Source: Thalassia testudinum
Lineage: Eukaryota; Streptophyta; Magnoliopsida; Alismatales; Hydrocharitaceae
Reading direction: 5' to 3'
Length of the DNA stretch: 64,000 nucleotides
NCBI GenBank assembly: GCA_037157565.1
Contig: JAZHRO010000013.1
Span: 72,657,501-72,721,500 of the forward strand
A program made the position numbers and the translations under genes. Within the stretch, counting starts at the first letter, position 1. Every line of letters begins with the position of its first letter. This document shows, in pieces, positions 11,601 to 26,100 of this stretch. The notes under the pieces are model-generated. The model was not told where the DNA came from. It did no database searches and saw only the letters and a list, made by a program, of their open reading frames with translations.

Positions 11601-14600
11601 GATGAGCAATAGAAAAGTCCAAGTCAGAGCCCTCTGTCGAAGGCAATACTTGATCTCCAATACTACGATGAGACATGCATCTTAAACATCAAAGTTCTGG
11701 CCACATCAAGTGTTGAAGTTCGCATTCAACCACACCCCATTTTATTAGTTGGTGTGAACATAGGAAGTTTGATGAATGACTCCCAAAGAAGTAAAGAAAT
11801 CATTCATAGTAGCATTCATAAATTCAAGCTCGTTTGGGGTTTGAATGCCGATAGGTGCCCTGGTCCTAATGGGTTCCCGATGCTGTTCTTTAAAGAGTTT
11901 TGGTCCCTATTGAAGGATGAAGTCATGTAAGTTCTCACAAAGTTTAGGGAGAACAATAAAGGGTTTAACCGGCTTAACAAATTTTATATGTTTTTGTTGC
12001 CTAAGGAGGGGGCAGAAGTGATTGATGACTATAGACCCATTGCCCTACTGAATGCGGTATACTTGATTGTGGCTAAAGTCCTGGCGAATAGTCTGAGGAA
12101 GGTGACTGGCGGGATGGTTTCGGAGGTACAGACAGCCTTTATGCCAGGGAGGTGTATTCTAAATGGATATGTTGCTGCCACAGAGATTCTTGCTCACTGA
12201 AGAGGGGGAGGGAGAAGCCTTTTCTTTGAAAGGTGGACTTCAGGAAGGCTTATAATTCAGTCCACCGATTTTTTTTTTATGGGCAGCTATGATCAAGAGA
12301 GGGTTCTCATCATAATGGATAAGGTGGATGAAGCAACGTGTCACGACAGTTTCCTTCTCGATTCTCATCAACAAGAACTCAGCAAGAGGTTAGATACAGC
12401 CTAGGAGGGGTGCCCTCTGGCTCCTATGCTATTTGTGTTGGCAACTGATGCTCTGGCAAGGGCATCTGGTAGGGCTTGTGAAGCAGGGTTGTTTAGGGGT
12501 TTCTCGATGGTGGATGGAGCAGATGTGGTTGTATTGCAGTACGCGGATGATACCCTTTTCTTCATGCGAGGGTCAAGGGCAGTGGCAAGGCGAATCCGTA
12601 TTCTTCAAGAGTTGTTTGGTGACGTGTCTGGCTTATAGATTAATTACTTGAAATCTTCTTTTATCCCCTTTGGTATGTCTGATGATGAGGCTGGGGCCTA
12701 TTCTTTGGTCCTGGGTACAGAGAAGGGGCATTGCCTATCTAGTATCTGGGCCTGCCCCTAACGGATAGGAAGGTTGCTATACAGGATTAGTCCCAACTGA
12801 TGGAAAGAATTGAGTGTTGATTGGCTGGATGGGCATCCAAGTTGTTGTCTAAAGGGGGAAGGTTGGTGTTGCTCAAGTCTGTGTTATCTGTTATGCCTTC
12901 CTATTTTACTTCTGTGGTGAAAGTGCCATGACAGATTAAGAACACGATTATGAGCCTGATGAGGATTTTTTTTTGGTCCAACTATGGGGGGAGTGGAAGG
13001 GGGGCAAAGCTAGTGGCCTGGAAGGAGGTTTGCAAGTTTGTTAAGGAGGGGGGTCTAGGAGTTAGGGAGGTGGGAAGGATGAATGACGGTTTGTTAGCGA
13101 AATGGACTGCGAGGTTGCTTAAAGCAAAGGACTGTTTGGTGGGGAGGATCTTGTGCTCTTCCTATGGGGTGCAACTTAGTTGGGACGTCCTTCATTCGCC
13201 CCCACAAGGTGCTTCTCATTTCCTTAGAGGTCTATCTCTGGTGGCGCCAAAGGTGTGCTCATTTGAACTGATGATTGGACGGGGCTTGGCGCTCTATCAG
13301 ATCGGTTCCCATGGCTCGCAACTTTGGTGGTTGATAGAGAGGTTGCAGTGGCGGAGGTTTGGGATAGATGCTAGTGCCCCATGTTCTTAAGGATTGGAGA
13401 GGTGCAGTGGCTATTGCAGGAGTTGGAGGGGTTTCGGCCAGAGGATGGTGCTGATATGTTTGGTTGGGAAGGAGAGTTTGCGGTCCATGATGCCTATAGG
13501 AGGCTCAGAGGCCTCGGTAGGATGGGCAACATTGATTTTCTGAGAGACTGTGGGCAGCTTTGGGAGGCCTCTTGTCCACTGAAGGTAAAAATTTTTTGCT
13601 GGCTTCTCAGGTGAGGCAGGTTGATGACCAAAGTATGGAGGGCGAGATGGGCCCAGGACGTGGACATATCATGCCCACTTTGTGTTCAAGCAAATGAAGA
13701 TGTGGACCACATGTTCTTGTGTCCTATGGCAGCTAAGATCTGGGGTCAGTTTGATGATAGATGGTGGACCCATGATTCTTTTGATAGTTTTTGGAGATCG
13801 TATAAATGTGAAAGCATAAGTGACGGGCGCAATGCTTTCCGAAGGAGAGAGCTAGGTCGCTAGCGGTTTTGTGGTCTATTTGGTTGTGGAGGAATGTGGT
13901 TGTCTTTAGGGGGCAACATCCATATGTGGAGAACTTTGTTGCCTTTGTGCTTTCCTTTTTGTCGGGGTGGAGTTCATACTTTTAACTTGGCGTTTACGCC
14001 TCTTTATTAATTAATACATATTCTAGGTGGTTATCATAAGAATAACCATCGTTTTCCTTCTTAAAAAGAAAAATTTAAGGCCATTATCACTCTGAAAAAT
14101 ACAAATACCAGAGGAAAACTAAGTCTTTATTTCAGAAAAAAAAAATTCTTAATGAGTATAGGACTTTCAAATTTTTCTTTCAACGTAAAGACCGAAGTAA
14201 CATGGTTACAATCATCCACAAGAACAATAAAGTATCTGAAACCCCTTAAACTACAAATCCGACAAGGTCCTCACAAATCGGTATGAATCAAGGCAAAAAG
14301 AGATCTAACACTTTTATTTTGACTAGAAGGGAAAGAAACTCTATAATGCTTGCTAAGTTGACAAACATAACACTAAAAGGGCTTTAAAAACTATAACTTT
14401 GGAAACTGAGGACGAAGCACAAGAGTACTCAAATGACCCAAATGCAGATGCCACTACAATGCAGTAGTGGTGAAGGTGACAATAGTAGAAAAATGTGTAG
14501 ATAGAAGGCTTAGGTAGTAAAGGTCATCATGTTCAAACTATCCACCAATTTGCCTCATTGTCTAGAGATCTTGCAGGAAAATGAAATGATCATAAAATAT

Positions 14601-17120
14601 TACTCGACAGTTAAAGCCTTGGTAATATGACTAATTGGCATAAGATTCAGAGCAAATTTTGGAGCATGCCACACATCTATGAGAGATAAAGATCCAATAA
14701 AAGGAATATCTCTAAGCCCAGTAACTGAAGATGGAGCACCATTAGCTACTCTCACATTGAATGGGTTAGCAAGTGACCGTAAGAATGTGAACAAAGTAGC
14801 ATCTCCAGTAATGTAGGAAAAGGCACCTAAATCTGCTATCCAATTAGGATAAGACCGAATAGACAATGTAGTAGTACTGTCGATCTGACAACAGAAGCTC
14901 CAGTAGTAGACTAAGACAACAATAACACGTCATACTCCTCTCGAGAATTAGTGACTTAAGATGCCGAAGCATTATCTTCCTGAAAGCTTGTCTCATCAAC
15001 CACGGTAGAGACCTAGTGAGCACGTGGACCTTGTCCCGCCAGATAGCCATGCTTAACCCAGCACCTATTAATAGTATGACCAAGGTGGTGATAGTGCTTA
15101 TAGAATAGACCACCACAACCTCATCCACAGCTACCACTGCCTCTAGGTGGGCATCCTCTCCCCCTGCCTAGGGGGACTTCGCGACCGCGAACAACTGATG
15201 CCATGGTGGAAGAATCAATCACAGGAGTTGAATCAGATATCTCAAGGCGAGACAGGCAGCATATATCTGTTCAGGGGTAGGTATCTCCTCTAAAGTCATC
15301 AACTAATCCTTCACTGCCTTGTACTATGGGCCTAGGATCGCAAGAAATTGAACAGATTGAATAGCCTCCCTTTATTTAGCTATAACCATAACATCAGATG
15401 ACAAGAGTTGATAAGTGACTTGCTCATCCCATAGATTCTTCAATGAGCCATAACACTCGACCAACGACGATCCCTTTCGAAAAGTGTGCATCTCCTCAAC
15501 AACCAAATAGAGGTAGGCAATATTGTTCTTCTGGGAATGTATCTCATGCAGCACATCCTACATTTTCTTGGCAAACGAGCAGGACATCATATGCTCCCTC
15601 ATGCTGTTCAACATACAAATGGCCACCTGATCATTATCCGCCTCCCAATCACCAACCTTCTTACCGGCAGTCGGTTCGTCCTTTAGAAGAATATACTGAC
15701 TCCTATGTGACCCTACATATTACGCAAAGGATGTGGACCAAAGCAGAAAATTCATTCCATCAAGTTTAATAGATGTTCTTTGCATATGAGGAGAGGTGCT
15801 CGTGTTAGACATCTTCCCCAAATGAGTCACTAAGAACATCTTTGTGTTCTCCATGGTGACCAACTTGTAGGAAACACAATAACAAAAGTGGATAGTCAAA
15901 ACGATGGAACTCAAATCTAAAGCTGTGCTTTCAAGCACCAAAAATACTAGATCAAGTCCTAAGAGGAGTCCAGTAGTAAGAAGAAAGTAGCAGTAGCAGC
16001 CTAGATCATCTCCAGGCCTTACTGGCAGCAAGAGGACTTTCGATGAAGAAGGTGGTCTTTAGGGCCCTGCTAGTGACAAGGGTTGCTGACAGCATGAAGA
16101 GGGGCTACTGGTAATGAGGGTTGTTGGCAATGTGAAGAGGGGCTACTAGCAACGAGGAGGGTTGTTGGGGACCTAATAGCAATGAGAGAAGATGAGCTGG
16201 CAACGATGAAGATCACTAGAGGCCCAGTGACAGCAGTAACAGGGTCGCTGGACCCTGGTGAAGCCCTCGCAGCAGTGGCGACACCCTTAATAGGGCCAAC
16301 AATGAGTGAGGAGATCGTCCATAGTGGACGGTGGTGAGGAACTCCCCCCCCCCGGCAGGGGTCGAATTGACGAAGAACCCTGGAGATCGAGGAATTGATG
16401 ATCCAGAAAAAAAATGACGGCATTTATATCGGAGTATCGACCTAAGACTGCTACTTTGATACTATGTTGAGGAAAAAAGACGAAATGAATTCCATTAAGA
16501 AAACCCTAGAGGTCTTTATATAGAGAGATCTCTTAGGACAATTACAAGCATCATCCCATACAATAAGAGAATAATAAAAAGACCATATAAAAAGCACTAC
16601 AAATGTAACCCTCAACAGATATCTTGTACAAAATTTTGAAAAAGGGATAGGAGTCAATTTTTGTATATAACCTCATAAAGGGTGCATACAATGGAGTTGC
16701 CACTTGCAATTTCCATGAGGACTCTCAAGATAGGTTGATAGATTATTTCGATATCACCATTGGCCTAAACTAATTTTAAGCCCTTAGCTCTTTACCTCTA
16801 TTGCAGATGAGTTGACAACATATTTAAGATAAGGTGCCATGCTTTATGCCTTTTGCTGATCATATTGTGCTTGTTGATGAAACGAGATGGACTAAACAGA
16901 AAACTTGAGCTTGAAGAAAAGACATGAAATCCAAGAGATTTTTGACTTATAAGGATAAAAACAAAGTAATGGCATGTAAGTTTAGTGGTAGAAGATAAAT
17001 TGGGCTATTAATTTTCTCATGTGCAGAGGATGATTGCTGCATAAATGAAATTGAGATGGACATGTGCTTATCCAAGGAAGAATTAGATTTACAATGATAA
17101 CTAAGAAAAAGATCAAAGTG

Positions 17121-17197
<77 letters not shown>

Positions 17198-20100
17198 GCT
17201 AAGGTGGTTTAGAGATCTATAAAGAAGGCTAACTAATGTTCTAATCGAGAGATGTAACTATTGGATGTTGAGCCTCTTAAGAGTTGGAGAAAGCCAAAAA
17301 AATGTTGTAAGGAAATTATTAGACATGATCTCAATTACTTCGACCTAATCTTAGAAATGACTCAAGGGAGATCTAAGTGGAGACATAGAATCTATGTAGC
17401 CAACACCACTTAATGAGGAAAAGATTCTAGTGTTTCAATCGGTATTATTCTGGAAGTGCTACAACTTCCACCACTTGAATTTACTTTACTTCCAATTGTA
17501 GTAGCTTTTTTCTAAAACTTTTTTTACTAGTGACAGCTCCATTTCTTAGATAGCCTTTTCTTCCCACTAAAGAAAGTTTGGCTCTAATACAATTCTCAAC
17601 AACTTGGGTCAAACTTAGGGGTATACATGGGTTGGGTTCAACCTGAACCTAATCCGAACCCAACTCGATTGGGTTGGGTTGGGTTGTGAGTTAGATTGGG
17701 TTGGGTTAGGTTGAGATTTTCCCAACCCGATAAAAAATGGGTTGGGTTGGGTTTGAAGTCTAATAAACCCAACCCAACCCACAACCTGATTCTTTTATAT
17801 ATATATATTAGATTATCCATTCAAGCTTCAAAGGAAAAAAAAACTCACTTCAAAGGGAAAAAAAACTCACCCCATTCCAAACTCCAAAGAAAAAATAGCC
17901 ACCTTGTTCAAACTTGAAAGGGGAAAAAAACTAGTAACACATGCCCCTCCCTCAGTTTTCCCTCTCCCTGTGCACTTTACATTGTGCACTGCACTCTCTT
18001 TTCAATTTCCCTCCCTTGCTCGTAAGCCTTAAACGGAGCTCCATCTCTCGTCGTTGCTACTAGCCTCTCCATCTTAGACTCACAACTCCCTTCTTGTCGC
18101 CATCGTTCTCATTGTCATTGCTCAAGGTCAACATCTTCCTCCTCTACATCAACAACCACCACCTCCCTTCACCAAAGCCCCTTTATTTTTTCTTGTTACT
18201 GTTATATAACTATGAAGGTTTTTTTTCTTTTTACCTATTTTATTCACTTTTTTAGAATATAGAAGTTATCTATGAGTTTAAAATGTCTTGTTATTAAGTA
18301 TGAAAGACAGAGAAAATATGTAGGAGATAAACATAAGTTTTAATTCTTTTGACTATTCAACAACCCGCTTAACCTGACCCAACCCGACCTGATTTTTATG
18401 GGTTGAGTTGGGTTAGGTTCGGTAGTATAACAGTTTAGGTTGGGTTAGAAAAATCCCAACCCAAAAATCATGGGTTGGGTTTAGGTTGAGTCCCAACCCG
18501 ACCCGTGTACACCCTTAGTCAAACTTGAACCTAAGTCTAATTAAAGAAAATTGACCCTAGACAATTTAGTAGGTTTTGAGCCTTAAGCTCGAATTATTAT
18601 ACAGTATTCCCTAAACTCTTATGTCAAGATTTGCGTAAGGTGGAGCATGGAGGCTCCTAGGCATGTGGAAAAAAATAGTCCAACAAGGACTTCCATGTTG
18701 AATGGGGAGAGAGAAAGCAGCAGCAATAGTAGCCACCGAATGCTGTGGGCTGATGGCCGACCAGTGATGGTGGCCGGCAGTGATGGTGGTGGCTAGCTGC
18801 CTTTAAGAGAGAGAGGGAGAGGAGTTTATGAAGATGGAAAATATTATTGTTAACTCAAGGAATAAATATAATAGGAAGATTCTCTTTTATAGAGAGAACA
18901 TATCCTCTAAAACAAGAAACAAACTAATCAAATCTTATCTCTAAAATAAGAAAGAACAAATCCCAAATTAAATCAAACCCTCTAAACAACTTTCCTAAAA
19001 CCAAACATAACAAATAAGCAAAACTTACACCTTAAGCAAATACCAAAACTAGACTCCTAGAACTCAAAACCAAAACCCAAGGCACACCTCCTGATCGGCT
19101 ACCACGTGGCACACTTTATTCCCAATACTCCCCCTTAAGTTGAGGTCAGGAGGACGATGACTTGCTGAACTTGATGACGTTGCTACACCGTTCTTCTCTG
19201 AAGAATCGAGGATGGTCTTCGTGCCTCTTCTACGCTTGAGAGTTGAGCCCTTTATCTCAGCATTCCCCGATGCATTAGAGGATTTCACGTGCCTCTTCAA
19301 CTAGTATGGTGCCTTGCTCGTGAGTCGAAAAAGACCCTCAGCTTTCTTTAAGGTAAGGTCACCAAGAGAAAGTAGAGAAATCGATGCAGTCTTTGTGAAG
19401 AGGCTACACTATTCCTCTTCTCATTCTTGAGTTGGAATCGATGCGGAAACCACTGGACCTGATGCACCCTCAATAATCGATGCTCCTTTAGCACCCTTTG
19501 ATCTTCTTGAAGTTTTTGGTACCCTTTATTCCGATAAAACCTCCTCTTTTGAAGAGCAAAAATAGAATTCAAAGGCACCATACAAACTGAAATACCTTTT
19601 GAAAAATCTCCTCCTCAAGCTTCTTTTTTCTTGGTTGCATGAACAATCATCTTGCCTTCTCCTGATAATGTGGCTTCGGTGGTCGTGGCATTGGCATCCA
19701 TCATCTTCTTCAATCTACAGTCTTATACCGTGTAAGGCACTGGATGTGGTGAGGACTTGTCGGAGATGAAGAACCACACGAATGTGACCAAGAGAACACA
19801 CATCGAGGGGCCTAGATCCTAGGCTCTGATACCATGTCAAGATTTACGCAAGGTGGAGCGTGGAGGCTCCTAGGCGTGTGGAAAAAAAATAGTCCAACAA
19901 GGACTTCCACATTGAAGGGGAGAGAGAAAGCAGTAGCAACAGCAGCCACCGAATGTTGTGGGCTGATGGTCGGCCGGTGATGGTGGTGGCTGGCTGCCTT
20001 TAAGAGAGAGGGAGAGAGGAGTTTATGAAGATGGAAAATATTGTTGCTAACTCAAGGAACAAATACAATAGGAAAACTCTCTTTTATAGAGAGAACATAT

Positions 20101-23100
20101 CATCTAAAACAAAAAACAAATTAATCAAATCTTATCTCTAAAATAAGAAAGAACAAATCCTAAAATAAATCAAATCATTTAAACAACTTTCTTAAAATCA
20201 AACATAACTAAGCAAAACTTACACCTTAAGAAAATAACAAAACTAGACTCCTAGAACCCAAAATCGACGCCCAAGACACCTCTTGATCAGAGCCACGTGG
20301 CACAATTTATTCCCAACATCTTATAAACCACTCCTCATTTCCATGAATTGAGGATGCAGACACCTATGAACTTCAGATGTAGGATTATATTTGGGGATGT
20401 TACATTTATTAACTTCAGCATCAACTCTCATGGGGCACATTTGGATGTTGGGAAGCCTACAGGTTCCAACAATGGTTTTGTCCCTAGAAATTAGGGCTTG
20501 AAAGGAAAAAGACAAAACGAGAGAATTTAGCAATACAAGGGATTTAAATGGTCAAGTATGTTCCTCCCCTATCACAAACTATTTTACAAAGTATGTTAAG
20601 GGGAAAAATACTATCTTAATGACTTTAACAAAAAGTTAAGGGAGTGTACTTAATTGAAAATTGAAATGATCGGTAAAGAACAAGGTCTAACATTGTTTTA
20701 CACATTCATGTTGAAAGACTAAAGTTCAACAATTATCAAGTAATTTAGGCAAAACCATTTACATACATTTAAGAAGTCAAACTTCATATTTGTTTATCCT
20801 TTTCAGATGACTGAGATTAGATAGCCTTCTTTGTGGAAGGTCGGCTATTCAACTATTCAACCAAAATCACTCATCAAACTTTTCTCTTTTTGTAAATAGC
20901 ATACGTAGAGTTAAAGTTACGAGAAAACTATCTGAGCATGGATGTGATAGATTTGGAAATCCTTCTTAGTTGTATGGAAACAATAAAGAAACAAGAAATG
21001 AAGAAACAAGTGATAAAGCAAGATCAAAACTATTACTCTTGCCACAAAGCCAATGCTAACCTAACATTACAAAATTGCCTTTTGGAGGGATAACTGGACA
21101 GGTCTGGGCTCTCTTGATAGATTGTTTCCACATGCATTTGGTGCTTCCAATTATAAAGATGCGTGGGTTTCTGATAATTGGGATCCCTTCAATGGGAGAT
21201 GGAATCCCCCTAGGCCACCCGATCACTACCTCAGCTGCACTGAGAAGTTTTAGAGAATGTAAGAGACTTTGGAGGCCTTCAAACCATCCGTGGGTGTGGA
21301 CGGTTATGCATGGGTGGATGGCATATACACCCCAAGCAAAGCTTATCACCGTTTGCTCAGTGTGAAGGATCATCCCACGGTGGCCCTTCTCACTCCCATT
21401 TGGAAGATCAAGGTTCCCTTGAAGATCCAGATTTTTCTGTGGCTGGCAAGACAAGATGGCCTCATTTCAGGCTCATTCAGGATATGCAAGATGGGATCCC
21501 CTCCTTTGATGTGCCCACTGTGTCAGTTTACTGAGGATGATATCAAGCACCTCTTTACTTCGTGTCTAGTCACTGCGGAGGTTTGACACCGATGCTGTTC
21601 TACCCCTTTGCCTACGTGGGATGGGCTGTGGAGGTGTCTTTTTGATCAGCAGCTATCGAGGATTACCATGGTAGCTATCTTATGGGGGATTTAGTGCGCC
21701 AGAAATGATGTGTTGTTCAATAATGGTTGTGGGTGGGCCAAATATATTTGTAAAGGGGTTCTTACGCTCGTTAGGCTGTGGCATCCTATTGCTTGATTAT
21801 TGAATAAAATTTTTTGGATCGCTACTGTCCCTCAGTAGCCTTCCTTCCTCCTTTCAAAAAAAAAAAAAAAACATAACATTACAAAAAGAAGCAGGTGGGG
21901 CTCCCACTGTGCAGGAAAAAACCTGTTTCCTATAAGGCGTTTCTAAAATTCTAAAAGTTTGATGGGCATGAAATTTAAGGGATGGAAATGATTTCTTGAC
22001 AGGAGGGATGGATGTAGGGTCCAAATGCAGTCAGGAGTTCTTTTTAATAGGAGACTTCTATGTGTCTTCAGGAAGGTCAAACTTTTGAGTGGATGAGACT
22101 GTCATCAAGAAGCAAGCACCAAAATCGTAAATTTAACGTGGAGGGATTGGAGTTTTGATTGGAACTAAACCTAACTGAGATGGATGAATCTATCTTTTAG
22201 AAGTTGCAAATCAAGAAACAAACCTCAAGTTCATATATCTGATGCTTCTTATCCTCTTGTTGCTCTGATTCAGCATCTGTAAATTCACCACTATCTTCCT
22301 GATCATCCTTTTCGAGAACAACTTTAAGTTTGTCACCCACATTAGGTATACATCCAAATGATTCACAGACAAAACCAGACACCGTCTCATATTGGTGACC
22401 CTGCATGGAAGTGATATTGCAGCACTGTCAACAAATCCTTACAGAATTTTTTGAAAGAAATGGTCTAGAAAGAAATATGAAAAAAGATAAAAATAACAAT
22501 TATTGCCAAATTATTTGGTTCTTAATTAGAAAAGAATCAGAAAAGAGAAGAAAGGAAAATTAACTTAGATATTCATTGGCTAAATTGAGCACATAAAATC
22601 AATCAAGAATAAAAGCAGGAGGGACGATTTGCTTGAACACCATCTACAGAAACAGTACCAGGTCAAGCTTACAGTAATGATTTGACTTTTAGTTTAAACC
22701 TCAAGATTGCAGTTCTGACAAAAATTCAGATGAATTTTTTTTTAAAGTCAATTTTCAACTCCAAAACGATCTAAGTACTGAACAGTATCAAAAGAAAGCA
22801 TGCATTTTTTTTTGAAAAGTGCATGCATGTTATTTTGAAACCAATCTGAATGGCCAACCACTGTTTGAAATGACATTTTGCATATTAGGGCACAATATTT
22901 GACATGGTCTGTTGCAGCATTTAAGCATGCAAATCAACTACTAGGCTCTGGGAAAAGATGGGAGGTACCTAGCCTCACTCAAAAATGTAGAACATAATCA
23001 TGTATACATCCTAACCACACAAGCATTGTCCAATTTTTGACTATATCAGACACTTTCCTACCTACACATATCCCTAAGCACCATCATATGCAATAAGGCC

Positions 23101-26100
23101 CCTCAATAGGATTTGTAGGGCCACATGGTTGCTATGCAGCTCATACTGACATCCAAACTCCAACAAGCCAGCACATACTCCCATCTCCTGCTAAGGTTTG
23201 ATATGTCAATTTCGATGTTGTTTTGATGGTCACGGAAGTGCACATCTCCGAGAAGAAATGGACATAAACCAACGCTGCTATCTTGAGATTACAATGATAA
23301 AAAATGAATGCATGCCAATGAAACTCTAGAAATATGAGAATTTGCATGCAAAAAATATAGAAAGAGAACTTGATATGCTTGTGATTCTAACACATGAGTA
23401 CCAATGGCAACCAACAAGTTATCATTCTAAATTTTCATAGATAATAGAAATAGTACACAAGCACTTTCCTAAACTAAGAATTTACTATTTACTAATTAAT
23501 ATCAGTCTAATTAGTAGTTGTTATAAGATTAAGCATTTACTTAATCAATAGTTCCATTCTTAGCAGTAGTAATTTATACTTAGTAGTAGTTAATACTAAT
23601 AATTGGTAATTATGCCTACAAGGATGGACAATGATCATAATGTCATGTTAATATAGAATCACAATCCACAATGTTGTTACTTTGTTCCTGCCACTGAGTC
23701 GTCAGTATTTACCAACTAAATTGAGCCAAGATCAAAGAAAACCAATCTCAAACACCTTGATTCTAGTCAAATAAGACCTCCCAAGGGTCCCAACTTTTAC
23801 CAAGCTCTCCCATGCGCTGCTGTTATATAATGGAAACGAGGCAACTAACACTTTTACCAGCCAAAAAGTAGGAAAAATTACAAAAATATATATAATGACA
23901 ACATATGTTGACATATCAATACAATTCACTGTGTAATGCCTCAAGTTCGACAGTTTTAACATCATATCACCAAAATTTCTCCAGCACGCAGTTGATCTCT
24001 CATAATTTTGTTACGACTGTTATGCACTAAATGCAACTTGATCAAAATTGCAAATACTACAAGAATGTCACTCAGGTGACATGACATGCTCATAATGTAG
24101 TAGATGGCTAACATATAAATTAAAATTTGTTTCTAATTGCCATTCTTTTCTTTGCCTCAGACTTCAACTCAAAGAGATAGACCTTGCCCCTCATTTCTTT
24201 GAAAACTCCACGTGTCTCCATAAATGGAGGGGTACACCGATTAATACAGGTGTCACAAATCAGTAAATATTGGGGAACTGGGAGTTGACCCTGCTAAACA
24301 CTCCATAATTTGTGACCTTATAATCTTATATAACATGCTTCTACTTTGCACATGCGCAAGGCACACCTACGCAACTCATTAGCCTTTCCTGCAGCATACC
24401 ATTTTCACATGCACAAGGTGTACCTACTCATCGCATTAGTTTCCTGAAGCATACCATTTCCCAAGACTCTCAATTCTTGACCACACATTGCACAAATGAA
24501 GGTACAAGAATTAAACATTTTTTTTCAAAAGACTGCAAGAATTGAACACTAGTAATCATATTTTGCAAATCTTGAATTGCCAACCTGCTTTTCCTCCGAA
24601 AAGTAGGCAACTGCAAAGCTATCTGAAATTCTGATCATTGCTGCTAATGGGCTAGCCACAACATTGTCATCAAAATCTCCTGAGAATATCACACTTGCAG
24701 TCCATACCCAAAATGGCAACTCAAATACAACCCTTGCTTCTTCTTGGGAGTACCCTGCCAGAAGTGCAATACAAAGAGGAATCCTTTAACCATTGTCTTG
24801 CTTATTGGGAAGTAAACCCAAGTAGGATCCAAGATAAAAGAAAATAGAGGCAAACAATCCATGTACTTACTTAGTGTTGGTTCTGCCAAGTGACAACACC
24901 CTCCCACAACAAATAAAATATAAATCAACCAGTACTTCACATTCAAACAACCCTTTTCCGTTTCACCAGAGTTAGATTGCCTCTCATTTCTTATTATAAG
25001 TCTATGGCCAACTCTGGGTGGGATCTAAAGGATCACCACCCTTTTTCCTTTCCAAAAAAAAAAAAAAGTCTATGGCCAACATGAATTGCACATTTTCTAA
25101 GATATGCCACATAATGATCTCTATCACTTCCTTTGCATTTGAAAATCTATGAAGACACTCTTCTTCCTTATGCTTGATCACCCCATGAGCCACACGCAGC
25201 TTCCCCTCATCATTTTTTTTTGGACAGAAGCTAGTAATCATTCAAATAAATCTGTTCACAACGTATACAAACTTGAAGATGCAACTTGGCCACAGGGTAA
25301 GTTCGCTCCAGAAGCTGACTATGGTGCAATATAGATCATGTCTCATAAAATGCTAAATTTGCATATATATATGGCCTTTTAAAATGTCCTTACTATAATC
25401 TCATTTAATGTGGAAAAAAGTTGGTACTGCTTTTGGCTGGCAGCCTTTTAAATTCTGAAGGATGTTTGATGATGTTCTATTAAAAAGGATAAAAGCTTTA
25501 TTTACATTATTACCTGATCTTTTTTCCTAATAACAATGAGAAAAAGATTGAGAGAGAATGTTACATGAATATCTCTCACTTGTGAGATCTGGAAAAGGGG
25601 GGAAAAAGGAAAAAGAAATGGCACACCTCTGGTATTTTGAAGCATAATTCTTCCGATAGTTGGTCCATTGAAGTACTTGCATCCACACAGAATGAACTGT
25701 CCTTTAGCATCACTATGTATCCGCTTTTCTTCTGGATCTCCTCCTATGTGCAAAGTGTTATAAGACAAAAGAACTTTATTTCAACAAATAGTTTAGTTAA
25801 TCTGCACGAAGATAAAAGGAGAAAAGAGTTGACAAAAGATAACAACAAACTTTGCAAGATTTCCCCTTCATAACGAAAAAGAAAAAGAAAAAGAAATAGT
25901 CTGGCTATGGTGGCAGCAAAAAATGAAGGTGATACAAGAAGCTAAGGCTGTGTTTGGTAAGGGATTTGGGATTTCCTAGGATAGGATTGCAGTAGGATTG
26001 AAGTGGGAGGTGTTTGGTTGGAGGGCTTGTAATGATTGATATGGTGGTATTGTATTAGTAGGCGATATTTTAATATTATAATATGATGTGAGTAAGTATA

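Larger units (their letters stand above)
10579..16617 (-). mobile_element. Copia LTR retrotransposon inside the RTE LINE
   Basis: Two LTRs of about 151 and 153 bp (TG...CA) enclose Copia remnants. On the minus strand a primer-binding-like TAGTATCAAAGTAGCAG follows the right (5') LTR, and a purine tract GGGGGAGAG precedes the left (3') LTR, which fixes the orientation. The 5-bp flanks (CTAAT and GATAT) do not match, so no clear target duplication remains. The element is interrupted by an L1 LINE at 11829-14070. Confidence 0.85.
10325..17430 (+). mobile_element. RTE-type LINE remnant, split by a Copia insertion
   Basis: The left part (10325-10578) reads, with frameshifts, as the reverse transcriptase segment around NQSGFILGSSTT and KKDLHMFFIDF. 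The right part (16618-17430) resumes the same protein and ends with the RTE C-terminal pattern CCKEIIRHDLNYFDL. The 3' end, TAGCCAACACCACTTAATG, corresponds to the 3' end of the RTE copy at 42056-43032. Copia DNA fills the gap between the two halves. Many stops and shifts make it dead. Confidence 0.7.
18622..20318 (-). mobile_element. Small non-autonomous LTR retrotransposon
   Basis: LTRs of 506 and 484 bp flank only about 707 bp of internal DNA. The target duplication TCTTA is exact on both sides (18617-18621, 20319-20323). The primer binding site TGGTATCAGAGCCT is perfect on the minus strand at 19834-19821. The polypurine tract AAGGGGGAG lies next to 19128. Internal frames (19064-19300 and 19348-19581) match no gag or pol motif I know. 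Size and structure are those of a TRIM/SMART-like or deleted element. Confidence 0.9.

Noticed and set aside
17616..18517. Interstitial telomere repeat
   Set aside because: The units are GGGTTG in both orientations with interruptions, not TTTAGGG arrays; hAT ends and an 8-bp duplication explain them.
25502..25768. 88-codon frame over exon g
   Set aside because: It is a shadow frame; the homologous reading EEIQKKSGYIVM is another frame of the same DNA.
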